From NCBI GenBank assembly GCA_002299785.1, contig DBNL01000048.1, positions 2,714-14,602 on the forward strand: 11,889 nucleotides of DNA, written 5' to 3'. Numbering within the stretch: position 1 is the first letter of the stretch; each line of letters starts with the position of its first letter. Position numbers and translations under genes: made by a program. This DNA is from Verrucomicrobia bacterium UBA673. GTDB taxonomy: Bacteria; Verrucomicrobiota; Verrucomicrobiia; Limisphaerales; UBA1096. Positions 1 to 6,201 of the stretch are shown here, piece by piece. The notes under the pieces are model-generated. The model had not been told where the DNA came from. It searched no databases and saw only the letters and a program-made list of their open reading frames with translations.

Positions 1-1509
1 AGTGCGGCCTATTTTTACCGGACCGTGAAGTCTGCAGTGCAGCAGGAGGTGACCGTGTCACTCGGCAGTGACGACGCGATAAAGGTGTTTCTAAACGGCA
101 CTCAGGTGCTCGCCAAGAATGTGGACCGCGGCCCGGCGGCGGATCAGGAAAAGGCCAACCTGAAATTATCCGAGGGCGAAAATCATTTGTTGCTCAAGAT
201 TGTCAACAACAGCGGCCCAGCGGGATTTTATTTTAAGCTGAGCGGCTCCGGTCTGCCGGAGAATATCCTGGCCCACCTTCGTGCGGATGTTCTGAATGCA
301 AGTGATATCACCCAGTTGTCTGACTATTACAAAAAATCAGTCTGGCCGCTTGGCCGTAAACTGGATGCAAATATAAAATCCGCTGAGAAGGCGGTGACCG
401 ATTACGACAAGTCGATCGTCACGGTGATGACGATGGGCGACTTGGCCAAGCCGCGCAAAACCTATGTGCTGGCTCGCGGTCATTACGCATCCCCGAAAAA
501 GGAAGAGGAGATTTCACCCGGCATACCGACCGTGCTGCCGCCGTTGCCTGAGGGGGCACCGGCCAAGCGGCTTGGCCTAGCCAAGTGGATCGCTGATGAC
601 GACCATCCGCTGACGGCTCGCGTGGCGGTGAACCGTTACTGGTCGATGATTTTCGGCGCGGGGCTGGTGACGACGGTGTCGGACTTCGGAACACGTGGCT
701 CGCTGCCGAGTCATCCTGAACTCCTCGATTGGCTGGCGCGCGACTTTGCCGATAGCGGCTGGAACGTGAAACGCATGTTCAAGCAGATACTCCTGTCAGC
801 GACATACCGGCAGCAGTCCGCTGCCACGGAGGAACAGCTTCTTCGCGATCCCGAGAATGTGCTTCTCTCGCATGCTCCGAGGTTGCGGTTACAGGGTGAG
901 TTCATCCGCGACAACGCGCTTGCCGTGAGTGGCGTGCTCAACGGCAAGATCGGGGGGCCGAGTGTTAAACCTTACCAGCCGCCGCGCATTTGGAACGAGG
1001 TTGCGCTAAACGGCGGCCTATTTTACAAGCCGGACAAAGGCGCGAAACTGTACCGGCGCTCAATGTACACTTACTGGAAGCGCTCTGCACCGATGCCGAA
1101 CATGATGGCGTTCGATGCGCCGACGCGCGAAAAATGTGTCATCCAGCGGCCTCTCACCAACACGCCTATGCAGGCATTGGTGACGATGAACGACGTGCAG
1201 TTCGTCGAGGCGGCGCGGGTATTCGCACAGCGGGTGCTGCAGAAGGGCGGGGCGGACTTTGACTCGCAGCTCGACTATGCGTTTATGCTCACCACGGCGC
1301 GCCCGGCGGATGAGTTGCGTAAACGCGTGTTCCGCAACTTGTACGACAGTCAGCTTAAGGAATTCAGCACCGATGCCACGCGTGCCGGGGAGCTGCTTAA
1401 TTTCGGCGAAACCAAGCGTGACGAGTCGCTTAACTTGGCCCAGCACGCTGCTTGGACTACCGTGGCCAGCGCCATTTTCAATCTCGACGAAGTCATCACC
1501 AAGGAGTAA
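1..1509 (+). CDS. PSD1 (DUF1553) domain protein, C-terminal part, 5' truncated by window edge
   Basis: The frame is open from base 1 with no convincing start, so this is the C-terminal ~502 residues of a longer protein; full-length family members are often about 800-1100 aa with cytochrome-like PSCyt1 and PSCyt2 (DUF1549) domains upstream. The first ~85 visible residues look like a beta-rich, lectin- or carbohydrate-binding-like module (SDDAIKVFLNG, then GENHLLLKIVNNSG and GFYFKL). A charged linker follows, then a typical DUF1553 domain: LAKWIADDDHPLTARVAVNRYW, FGAGLVTTVSDFG, HPELLDWLARDF, GWNVKRMFKQILLSATYRQ, RLQGEFIRDNAL, YRRSMYTYWKR, FDAPTRE and RPLTNTPMQALVTMND. The biochemical role of the family is not established; it is usually a secreted protein paired with DUF1501. 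The next gene starts 3 nt after the stop, and its ribosome binding site lies inside the last codons here, so the two are probably co-translated. The family call is secure; activity is unknown. Confidence 0.93.
   Translation, partial: SAAYFYRTVKSAVQQEVTVSLGSDDAIKVFLNGTQVLAKNVDRGPAADQEKANLKLSEGENHLLLKIVNNSGPAGFYFKLSGSGLPENILAHLRADVLNASDITQLSDYYKKSVWPLGRKLDANIKSAEKAVTDYDKSIVTVMTMGDLAKPRKTYVLARGHYASPKKEEEISPGIPTVLPPLPEGAPAKRLGLAKWIADDDHPLTARVAVNRYWSMIFGAGLVTTVSDFGTRGSLPSHPELLDWLARDFADSGWNVKRMFKQILLSATYRQQSAATEEQLLRDPENVLLSHAPRLRLQGEFIRDNALAVSGVLNGKIGGPSVKPYQPPRIWNEVALNGGLFYKPDKGAKLYRRSMYTYWKRSAPMPNMMAFDAPTREKCVIQRPLTNTPMQALVTMNDVQFVEAARVFAQRVLQKGGADFDSQLDYAFMLTTARPADELRKRVFRNLYDSQLKEFSTDATRAGELLNFGETKRDESLNLAQHAAWTTVASAIFNLDEVITKE
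561..585. repeat. Nested inverted repeats of the GGCCAAG half-site in the PSD1 gene
   Basis: GGCCAAG (561-567) pairs with CTTGGCC (571-577) around a 3-nt loop, and CTTGGC (571-576) can pair again with GCCAAG (580-585). It encodes AKRLGLAK in the PSD1 protein, so codon choice alone may explain it, but the same half-site recurs in other genes. Confidence 0.55.
1501..1506 (+). promoter_or_regulatory. Ribosome binding site for the DUF1501 gene
   Basis: AAGGAG sits 6 nt before the ATG at 1513 and within the last codons of the preceding PSD1 gene. It is a near-perfect Shine-Dalgarno sequence and fixes the DUF1501 start. It is one of the few strong ribosome binding sites in the window. Confidence 0.8.
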
Positions 1510-1512
1510 CCC

Positions 1513-2961
1513 ATGATTCCATTATTCAATTCTGACCATCTGCTCGATCGTCGCAAGTTCCTGAACCTCGGCGCACGCGGCATGGGTGCGCTTGGGCTCG
1601 CGTCACTTGCCCAGCCGGGCTTGCTGAACGCCGCTGGACGCCTCGGCGGCGCGCTGGGCGATCCGCATTTCACGCCCAAGGCCAAGCGGGTGATTTACCT
1701 TTTCTTCTCCGGCGGCCCGTCGCACATCGACATGTACGACTACAAGCCCGGCATCCGAAAAGTTCATGGCATCGAATTACCGGAATCCATCCGCAAAGGC
1801 CAGCGAATCACAGGCATGACGTCCGGGCAAAAGTCGTTCCCATGTGTCGCTCCAATGTTTGAGTTCAAACAGCACGGGCAGAGCGGCGCATATTACAGTG
1901 AGATTTTGCCACACATCGCCTCGCTAGCCGACGAGATGTCGCTCATCCGTAGTGTCAACACCGAGGCGATCAATCACGACCCGGCGATCACATACATCAA
2001 TACTGGCACACAGCAGCTTGGCCATCCAAGCATGGGCGCGTGGCTCAACTACGGCCTCGGCAGCCCGAGCGATAATTTGCCCGGCTACATCGTGATGATC
2101 TCCAAGGGTCGTGGTGGTAGCCAGGCGCTGTACTCGCGGCTTTGGGGGAGTGGCTTTCTTCCGTCGAAACATCAGGGTGTAAAGTTCCGTAGCTCCGGCG
2201 AGCCGGTGCTGTTCCTCAACAACCCGCCGGGTATAAACCGCAACTCACGCCGTGCGATCCTCGACAGCATTAAGGCCGTGAATGAGGCAAAGTTCGCGGA
2301 GACGCACGACGCGGAAATTCAGACGCGCATCGCCCAGTACGAAATGGCGTTTCGTATGCAGGCCAGCGTGCCGGAATTGACCGATCTCAAGTCCGAGCCG
2401 GAACACGTCTTCGATCTTTACGGCAAGGACTCCAAGAAGCCTGGCAAGTACGCCTACAACTGCATCCTCGCGCGGCGCATGCTCGAGAGCGGCGTGCCGT
2501 TTGTGCAGTTGTTCCACCGCGGCTGGGATCAACACGGCAACTGCCCGCGCGATGTGCGCTACCAATGCGAGGATGTCGATCAGCCCACCGCTGCGCTTGT
2601 GAAAGACCTCAAGCAACGCGGCATGCTCGAGGACACGCTCGTGGTTTGCGGCGGCGAATTCGGCCGGACGATTTACTCACAGGGCGCGCTGACCAAGGAC
2701 AACCACGGGCGAGACCACCACGGCCGCAGCTTCTCGATGTGGATGGCCGGTGGGGGCATCCGGAAGGGATATGTCCACGGCGAGACCGATGACTTCTGCT
2801 ACAACATCGTCCGCGATCCAGTTCATATTAACGACCTCAACGCCACGGTGTTGCAGTGTTTGGGCCTCGACCACGAGCAGTTTACCTATCTCTATCAGGG
2901 GCTCGATCAGCGGCTGACAGGCGTGCAGGGGGCACGTGTCGTTAACGAGCTTTTGACCTGA
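1513..2961 (+). CDS. DUF1501 domain protein, Tat-exported, alkaline phosphatase/sulfatase-like fold
   Basis: A 482-aa protein with a twin-arginine signal near the N terminus (DRRKFLNLG, arginines 13-14) followed by an Ala/Gly/Leu-rich stretch to about residue 40, so export of a folded, probably metal-loaded protein is likely. The body is a full DUF1501 domain: FFSGGPSHIDMYDYKP, then NHDPAITYINTGTQQLGHPSMGAWLNYGLG, FHRGWDQHGN, LVVCGGEFGRT and NHGRDHHGRSFSMWMAGGG. The Asp/His clusters (SHIDMYD, WDQHG, GRDHHG) are in the style of metal ligands of the alkaline phosphatase/sulfatase superfamily, to which DUF1501 is related; the actual substrate is unknown. Length is typical of the family. The start is set by AAGGAG 6 nt upstream. 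It follows the PSD1 gene with a 3-nt gap, the usual arrangement in Planctomycetota and Verrucomicrobiota. Its 3' end overlaps the convergent reductase gene by 20 nt. Confidence 0.95.
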   Translation: MIPLFNSDHLLDRRKFLNLGARGMGALGLASLAQPGLLNAAGRLGGALGDPHFTPKAKRVIYLFFSGGPSHIDMYDYKPGIRKVHGIELPESIRKGQRITGMTSGQKSFPCVAPMFEFKQHGQSGAYYSEILPHIASLADEMSLIRSVNTEAINHDPAITYINTGTQQLGHPSMGAWLNYGLGSPSDNLPGYIVMISKGRGGSQALYSRLWGSGFLPSKHQGVKFRSSGEPVLFLNNPPGINRNSRRAILDSIKAVNEAKFAETHDAEIQTRIAQYEMAFRMQASVPELTDLKSEPEHVFDLYGKDSKKPGKYAYNCILARRMLESGVPFVQLFHRGWDQHGNCPRDVRYQCEDVDQPTAALVKDLKQRGMLEDTLVVCGGEFGRTIYSQGALTKDNHGRDHHGRSFSMWMAGGGIRKGYVHGETDDFCYNIVRDPVHINDLNATVLQCLGLDHEQFTYLYQGLDQRLTGVQGARVVNELLT

Positions 2962-3643
2962 TGCGCCACGTCGTAAAAAGTTCGTCACCTACGACGCGTT
3001 GACGGGTCAACTTCAGGTTGGCCGCCTTGGCCAAGCGGTCAAACCCATCACCATCGGTGATCGTTGGTGCGTCCTTTCCACCTATGATTGTTGGGCAGAT
3101 TGTCAGGTGGAGCTCATCCGCTAGGCCAAGCCGGAGTAGTTCGAAGTTCAATTCGCCGCCGCCCTCGCAGAGCAGTCGATTGACGGCCCACTCGCTCCGA
3201 AGCCAGCCAAGCGCTTGGGCAAGGGCGACTCTGTTTTTTCCGCAGATCTTCGCACAGTCGGCCAAGCGTTTCAGCTGGGCCAAGCGCGACTTCGGCGCTT
3301 GGCCTGATGACAGCACAATGAGCGGCGAACCTGGATGCCGGAAAATCTCCGCTTCTGGATCGACCGAGCCGGAGCCGCTAACGACGATCCGCAGGTTTTG
3401 CTTGGCCAAACCGCCGCGAAGCCGCCGCCGCTCGTATGCGGCGCCGCCGGCATCCAGCGTTACCGGCGCCGAATCGACCGTGCGCGCGCCACACATGACT
3501 GCGTCGGCGGTGGACCGGAGCGCGAGTAGGTTCGCATGGTCGCGCCGGCTGCCAAAGGCGACGAAGCGGCGATGTGGTGGGGCAATCTTGCCGTCGGCCG
3601 ACATGGCCATGTTGATCAACACAAATGGACGGGTAGTTTTCAT
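2942..3643 (-). CDS. RibD C-terminal-type (dihydrofolate reductase fold) reductase
   Basis: A 233-aa protein that matches the reductase half of RibD. It opens with RPFVLINMAMSADGKIA, followed by ADAVMCGARTVDSAPVTL and, near the C terminus, LLCEGGGELNFELLRLGLADELHLTICPTIIGGKDAPT, the hallmark of the NADPH-binding reductase domain. In riboflavin synthesis this domain reduces 5-amino-6-ribosylamino-uracil 5'-phosphate; here the N-terminal zinc deaminase domain of bifunctional RibD is absent, so it is a stand-alone reductase. It could serve riboflavin synthesis with a separate deaminase, or act on another pterin- or pyrimidine-like substrate. The ATG directly follows the queA TGA (TGAATG), implying the same transcript and translational coupling. 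Its last 20 nt overlap the end of the convergent DUF1501 gene. The fold is secure; the substrate is inferred. Confidence 0.88.
   Translation of the reverse strand: MKTTRPFVLINMAMSADGKIAPPHRRFVAFGSRRDHANLLALRSTADAVMCGARTVDSAPVTLDAGGAAYERRRLRGGLAKQNLRIVVSGSGSVDPEAEIFRHPGSPLIVLSSGQAPKSRLAQLKRLADCAKICGKNRVALAQALGWLRSEWAVNRLLCEGGGELNFELLRLGLADELHLTICPTIIGGKDAPTITDGDGFDRLAKAANLKLTRQRVVGDELFTTWRIRSKAR
3206..3224. repeat. 19-bp dispersed direct repeat, copy 1 (in the reductase gene)
   Basis: These 19 bases are identical to 6450-6468 in rsmH. The core is the 12-bp perfect palindrome CCAAGCGCTTGG (3207-3218). The two copies are read from opposite strands relative to their genes and encode unrelated residues, so protein homology does not explain the match. 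Confidence 0.65.
3278..3304. repeat. Perfect 10-bp inverted repeat inside the reductase gene
   Basis: GGCCAAGCGC at 3278-3287 and its exact reverse complement GCGCTTGGCC at 3295-3304 flank a 7-nt loop. The arms contain the GCCAAG/CTTGGC half-site that recurs through the window. It lies in coding sequence and has no T-run, so it does not look like an intrinsic terminator. Confidence 0.7.
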
Positions 3644-4714
3644 TCAATGCAAAAACATTGCGTCGCCATAGCTGAAAAAGCGGTATCGCTCGGCGACCGC
3701 ATAGGCGTAGGCACGCAGCACACGTTCGCGGCCATCGGTGCCGCCCGGCTGCGCAAACGCGCTCACCAGCATCAGCAGCGTGGACTTGGGTAGATGAAAG
3801 TTTGTCAACAACGCATCGACGAGTTGAAACTCGTGCGGCGGGTAGATGAAAATTTTAGTGCGGCCAAGCTGCGGTTTTATCGGCGCGCCGCCGGTGACGA
3901 CCGACTCAAGCACGCGCATGCTTGTTGTGCCGACGGAGATGATCCGCCGTCCTTCGGCCTTGGCTTGGTTGACTGTCCTAGCGGTGGCTGCGCTGATCTT
4001 GAAACGTTCCTCGTGCATCGGGTGATCCTCTATGCGGCCGCACTCCACCGGCTGAAAAGTTCCCGGCCCGACGTGCAGCGTCACCTCTGCGAACGTCACC
4101 CCCTTTGCGCGAAGCCGGTCGAGCAACTCATCAGTGAAGTGCAGTCCAGCCGTCGGCGCGGCGACCGAGCCGTCGGTTTTTGCGTATACCGTCTGGTAAC
4201 GGTCGCGATCGGCGCGGGTGTCGTTCGGCGAGCGCTCGATGTAAGGAGGTAATGGCGTCTCGCCGATGGCTTGTAGCAGTTCGAATACCCTGGGCGACTC
4301 GGGGAAGCGCAGCAGGTATTTGCCGGTGTCGTTCTTGTCGATCGCCTCGACCCAGTGCGGGGTGGGGCAGCCATCGAGGTCGTGCAGTTGGATACGTGTC
4401 CCGTTGTGAATGCGTTTGCCGGGACGCAGCATGCACCACCATTCGCCAGGCGCGCGTTCTTCGGTGAGAAGTATTTCCACCCGCGCGCCGTTCCCTTCCT
4501 TTCGACCTCGCACGCGAGCCGGGATGACGCGCGAGTTATTCATTACCAACACGTCGCCCGAGCGGAGCAGTGCTTCCAAGTCGGCAAATTGTCTGTGAGC
4601 GATGGTTGCAGTGGAGCGATCCATCGTAAGCAGTCGAGAGGCGTCCCGTTGCTCAAGGGGATGCTGGGCAATAAGTTCCTGAGGCAGAATGTAGTCGAAA
4701 TCGGCCGTTTGCAC
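3644..4714 (-). CDS. queA: S-adenosylmethionine:tRNA ribosyltransferase-isomerase QueA
   Basis: The protein is 356 aa, the same length as E. coli QueA. This cytosolic enzyme transfers and isomerises the ribosyl group of S-adenosylmethionine onto preQ1 in tRNA to make epoxyqueuosine, the penultimate step of queuosine synthesis at anticodon position 34. Conserved blocks are present in order: DFDYILPQELIAQHPLEQRD near the N terminus, VMNNSRVIPARV, VAAPTAGLHFTDELLDRL, VTLHVGPGTFQPV, GTTSMRVLES, TNFHLPKSTLLMLVSAFA and a C-terminal YRFFSYGDAMFLH. The start is a GTG; an ATG a few bases upstream is out of frame. The GTG places the N terminus where the family normally begins. No strong Shine-Dalgarno sequence is visible. 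It is the first gene of a two-gene minus-strand unit and is divergent from mraZ. No other queuosine gene is in the window. Confidence 0.97.
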   Translation of the reverse strand: MQTADFDYILPQELIAQHPLEQRDASRLLTMDRSTATIAHRQFADLEALLRSGDVLVMNNSRVIPARVRGRKEGNGARVEILLTEERAPGEWWCMLRPGKRIHNGTRIQLHDLDGCPTPHWVEAIDKNDTGKYLLRFPESPRVFELLQAIGETPLPPYIERSPNDTRADRDRYQTVYAKTDGSVAAPTAGLHFTDELLDRLRAKGVTFAEVTLHVGPGTFQPVECGRIEDHPMHEERFKISAATARTVNQAKAEGRRIISVGTTSMRVLESVVTGGAPIKPQLGRTKIFIYPPHEFQLVDALLTNFHLPKSTLLMLVSAFAQPGGTDGRERVLRAYAYAVAERYRFFSYGDAMFLH

Positions 4715-4872
4715 GGCGGCATCTCTAGCCGGTTTCGAGCGCGAGCGCGATTCTTTGATGATATTGGTTAAGTAAACAGCGAGCGACTAGCAGTGAACAG
4801 GTGCAGAATCACTTTATCGTTATCGTAAATTAAAAATTTGCCAAAACTGATCTCAATGAGGGTGGTAATGAA

Positions 4873-4891
4873 AAAAAAGTTAAACTTTTTT
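4873..4891. promoter_or_regulatory. A/T-rich inverted repeat upstream of the mraZ promoter (UP-element-like or operator)
   Basis: AAAAAAGTT (4873-4881) and AACTTTTTT (4883-4891) form a perfect 9-bp inverted repeat around a single A. It ends 10 bp before the candidate -35 at 4902, which is where an UP element contacting the RNA polymerase alpha subunit would sit. It could also be a dimeric regulator site. The low GC of the stem argues against a terminator. Confidence 0.5.
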
Positions 4892-4901
4892 CAAAAAACG
4901 G

Positions 4902-4930
4902 TTGACGTTTATGGGTTAAAACGGTAGAGA
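4902..4930 (+). promoter_or_regulatory. Candidate sigma-70-type promoter of the dcw operon
   Basis: TTGACG (4902-4907) is a good -35 match. A 17-bp spacer leads to TAGAGA (4925-4930), a weak -10. An A/T-rich tract lies directly upstream. Transcription would begin near 4937, giving a leader of about 70 nt before the mraZ ATG at 5006. The -10 quality makes this moderate only. Confidence 0.5.
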
Positions 4931-4966
4931 ACGGGAAACTTTGGGTCGCATAGGGCCAGATTGGTG
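4912..4966 (+). promoter_or_regulatory. Putative MraZ operator: NGGGN-like boxes at 10-bp period
   Basis: Six boxes occur exactly 10 bp apart: TGGGT (4912), CGGTA (4922), CGGGA (4932), TGGGT (4942), AGGGC (4952) and TGGTG (4962). Four have the GGG core; the boxes at 4922 and 4962 are degenerate. E. coli MraZ is known to bind direct TGGGN repeats separated by 5 nt, i.e. the same 10-bp period, upstream of its own gene. Here the boxes cover the promoter spacer, the -10 side and the leader, just before mraZ, which suits autorepression of the cluster. The period is seen directly; MraZ binding is inferred. Confidence 0.65.
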
Positions 4967-4994
4967 TCCGAGCAACCTATTATGTCATTAACCC

Positions 4995-4998
4995 AGGA
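4995..4998 (+). promoter_or_regulatory. Ribosome binding site deciding the mraZ start
   Basis: AGGA lies 7 nt before the ATG at 5006. Upstream in-frame TTG (4961), GTG (4964) and ATG (4982) codons have no comparable site, and the first two would fall inside the operator-like array. Confidence 0.6.
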
Positions 4999-5005
4999 CC
5001 AACCG

Positions 5006-5446
5006 ATGACCGTTTTTTCCGGACGATTCACGCATGGAATCGATGGGAGCAGGCGTGTCATGGTGCCTTCCAAGTGGCGTCCGAAGTCTGGCAAAACGGA
5101 GTTATCTGTCCTCCCGTGGCCTCTGGGGGATCAGCAGTTTCTTTTGGTGTTGCCTCCCACCCGCTGGAATTTGCTGCTGGAGAGGTTGAACGAGATGTCG
5201 CTTTCCGATGACGAGGCGGCGGTGGTTGAGCGGGTCATCGGGGGGAGCTCGGCCCGCCTGATACTGGACAAGGCTGGCCGACTGTGTCTGCCGGAGGAAC
5301 TGGCCGCCGTGGCTGGGCTTCGGAAGGAGGCCATGTTTGTGGGTCGTTTGAACAAGTTCGAAATCTGGGAGCCGGGTCGATTCAACGAAAACAACAAGGG
5401 TAACGAAGCTGTCGCGGCTGCGGCCATCAAAAATTTAAACCTATGA
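5006..5446 (+). CDS. mraZ: Transcriptional regulator MraZ
   Basis: The call is for 146 aa from the ATG at 5006. That start gives the canonical MraZ N terminus (MTVFSGRFTHGIDGSRRVMV), the usual family length and a Shine-Dalgarno AGGA; an upstream extension to 4961 is possible but unlikely. MraZ is a ring-forming AbrB/SpoVT-type DNA-binding protein that controls the dcw cluster, often its own operon. Both swapped-hairpin half-domains keep the DxxxR signature: D13-R17 (DGSRR) and D88-R92 (DKAGR), the latter in LILDKAGRLCLP. It is the first gene of the operon, and the 10-bp periodic boxes just upstream are the expected target. The stop overlaps the start of the next gene as ATGA. The internal segment (about residues 26-60) diverges from well-known MraZ proteins, but the core is clear. 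Confidence 0.93.
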   Translation: MTVFSGRFTHGIDGSRRVMVPSKWRPKSGKTELSVLPWPLGDQQFLLVLPPTRWNLLLERLNEMSLSDDEAAVVERVIGGSSARLILDKAGRLCLPEELAAVAGLRKEAMFVGRLNKFEIWEPGRFNENNKGNEAVAAAAIKNLNL

Positions 5447-6201
5447 ACCTGATGCAATATCTGTCGGTTGGTGGAACCCTCGAGGGTCCCAGGGAAAAGT
5501 TTCTCTCTCGCAGGATTGGAAACAGTCAGGAAGGCCTTACTGGGGGGGGAGGCAGTGAGTTTGACCCTTCGGAGTCGATGGCGTTGATACAGCCCACGGC
5601 GGCGGAGTCGGGTCAGGGCGAGTTTGGTTTTCTTGAACCGCTCGTCATTGAGCCAAAAACGTCCGGGCAAGAAAATCACCTGGATCTTGGCCAAGTGAAG
5701 GCCAAGCCGCGTGCGCGGGATCAGGTGCAAGTTTACAGCCGCATCAGTCCGACGAGAGTGCGGGTGATGCGAAACGACTTGGAGGGATCGGACCTGGCTG
5801 TTCGCGCCGGTGAATGTGTGAGCCAGTATCGTCCGAGCATCATCGCCGAAGAGCCCATGAGGATCTCGTTGGTCGAGCGCGTGCGTGGCCGGTTTGCGTC
5901 GTTGAACCAAGTCTCGCGTTTGGTGTCACGTCGATCTTGGCGTTGGCTGCTCTCTTTCAAGTCATTTTGGTCGACTGGCATCATGGCGGGGGCATCTGTT
6001 GACACTCTGAAAGCCGCCTCTCTCAAAGTGACTGAGGCTGAGTCGCTGCAAACGAATTCGACCGAGTTGGACGAGGCGATCGAGATGGCCAAGGACTATA
6101 AGACAGACGTGTACGAGGATGGCAGGGTGGCATGGAGTTACAAGGAATATGCCTCGCGGGTGGAGGCGATTGAGTCTCACGAAAAAGCTGATGACTTGTG
6201 A
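5443..6201 (+). CDS. Unrecognised protein between mraZ and rsmH
   Basis: A 252-aa protein I cannot assign to a family. The start ATG overlaps the mraZ stop (ATGA) and the end overlaps the rsmH GTG start (GTGA), so it is probably translated by coupling; no Shine-Dalgarno sequence is seen before 5443, and an in-frame ATG at 5452 is an alternative. The N-terminal ~75 residues are Gly/Ser/Glu-rich and look disordered. The middle (about residues 85-180) is strongly basic, with RVRVMRNDLEG and then VERVRGRF, VSRLVSRRSWRWLLSFKSFW. The C-terminal ~65 residues are acidic and probably helical (STELDEAIEMAKDYKTDVYEDGRVAWSYKEYASRVEAIES). No signal peptide, clear membrane segment or catalytic motif is visible. 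The basic centre might bind nucleic acid or membrane surface. The genuine overlaps on both sides support a real gene; function unknown. Confidence 0.75.
   Translation: MNLMQYLSVGGTLEGPREKFLSRRIGNSQEGLTGGGGSEFDPSESMALIQPTAAESGQGEFGFLEPLVIEPKTSGQENHLDLGQVKAKPRARDQVQVYSRISPTRVRVMRNDLEGSDLAVRAGECVSQYRPSIIAEEPMRISLVERVRGRFASLNQVSRLVSRRSWRWLLSFKSFWSTGIMAGASVDTLKAASLKVTEAESLQTNSTELDEAIEMAKDYKTDVYEDGRVAWSYKEYASRVEAIESHEKADDL

Larger units (their letters stand above)
4715..5005. other. Divergent intergenic region between queA and mraZ
   Basis: About 290 bp without a gene, clearly more AT-rich than its surroundings from about 4805 to 4920. The mraZ side holds an A/T inverted repeat, a candidate promoter and a 10-bp periodic operator-like array, listed separately. 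On the queA side a minus-strand TTGGCA (4844-4839) could be a -35 element for queA, but I see no good -10 at the right spacing, so I do not call a promoter there. No RNA gene or terminator is evident. Confidence 0.7.

Noticed and set aside
2969..2996. 7-bp inverted repeat (CGTCGTA/TACGACG) as a terminator after the DUF1501 gene
   Set aside because: The loop is 14 nt, the stem is short, there is no T-run and it lies in the reductase coding sequence.
3018..3671. 217-codon plus-strand frame opposite the reductase gene
   Set aside because: The minus-strand frame encodes an unmistakable RibD-type reductase; the plus-strand translation is Ser/Arg/Pro-rich without motifs.
4839..4844. TTGGCA on the minus strand as the -35 of a queA promoter
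   Set aside because: No acceptable -10 hexamer at 16-18 bp spacing; only an isolated hexamer match.
4961..5005. Upstream TTG/GTG/ATG starts for mraZ
   Set aside because: They would add residues before the conserved MraZ N terminus, lack a Shine-Dalgarno sequence, and two fall inside the operator-like array; ATG 5006 fits the family.
5131..5910. 259-codon open frame on the minus strand opposite mraZ and the unknown gene
   Set aside because: It lies antisense across mraZ and the following gene, has low-complexity Arg/Ser/Pro-rich composition and no recognisable motif; a by-product of high GC.
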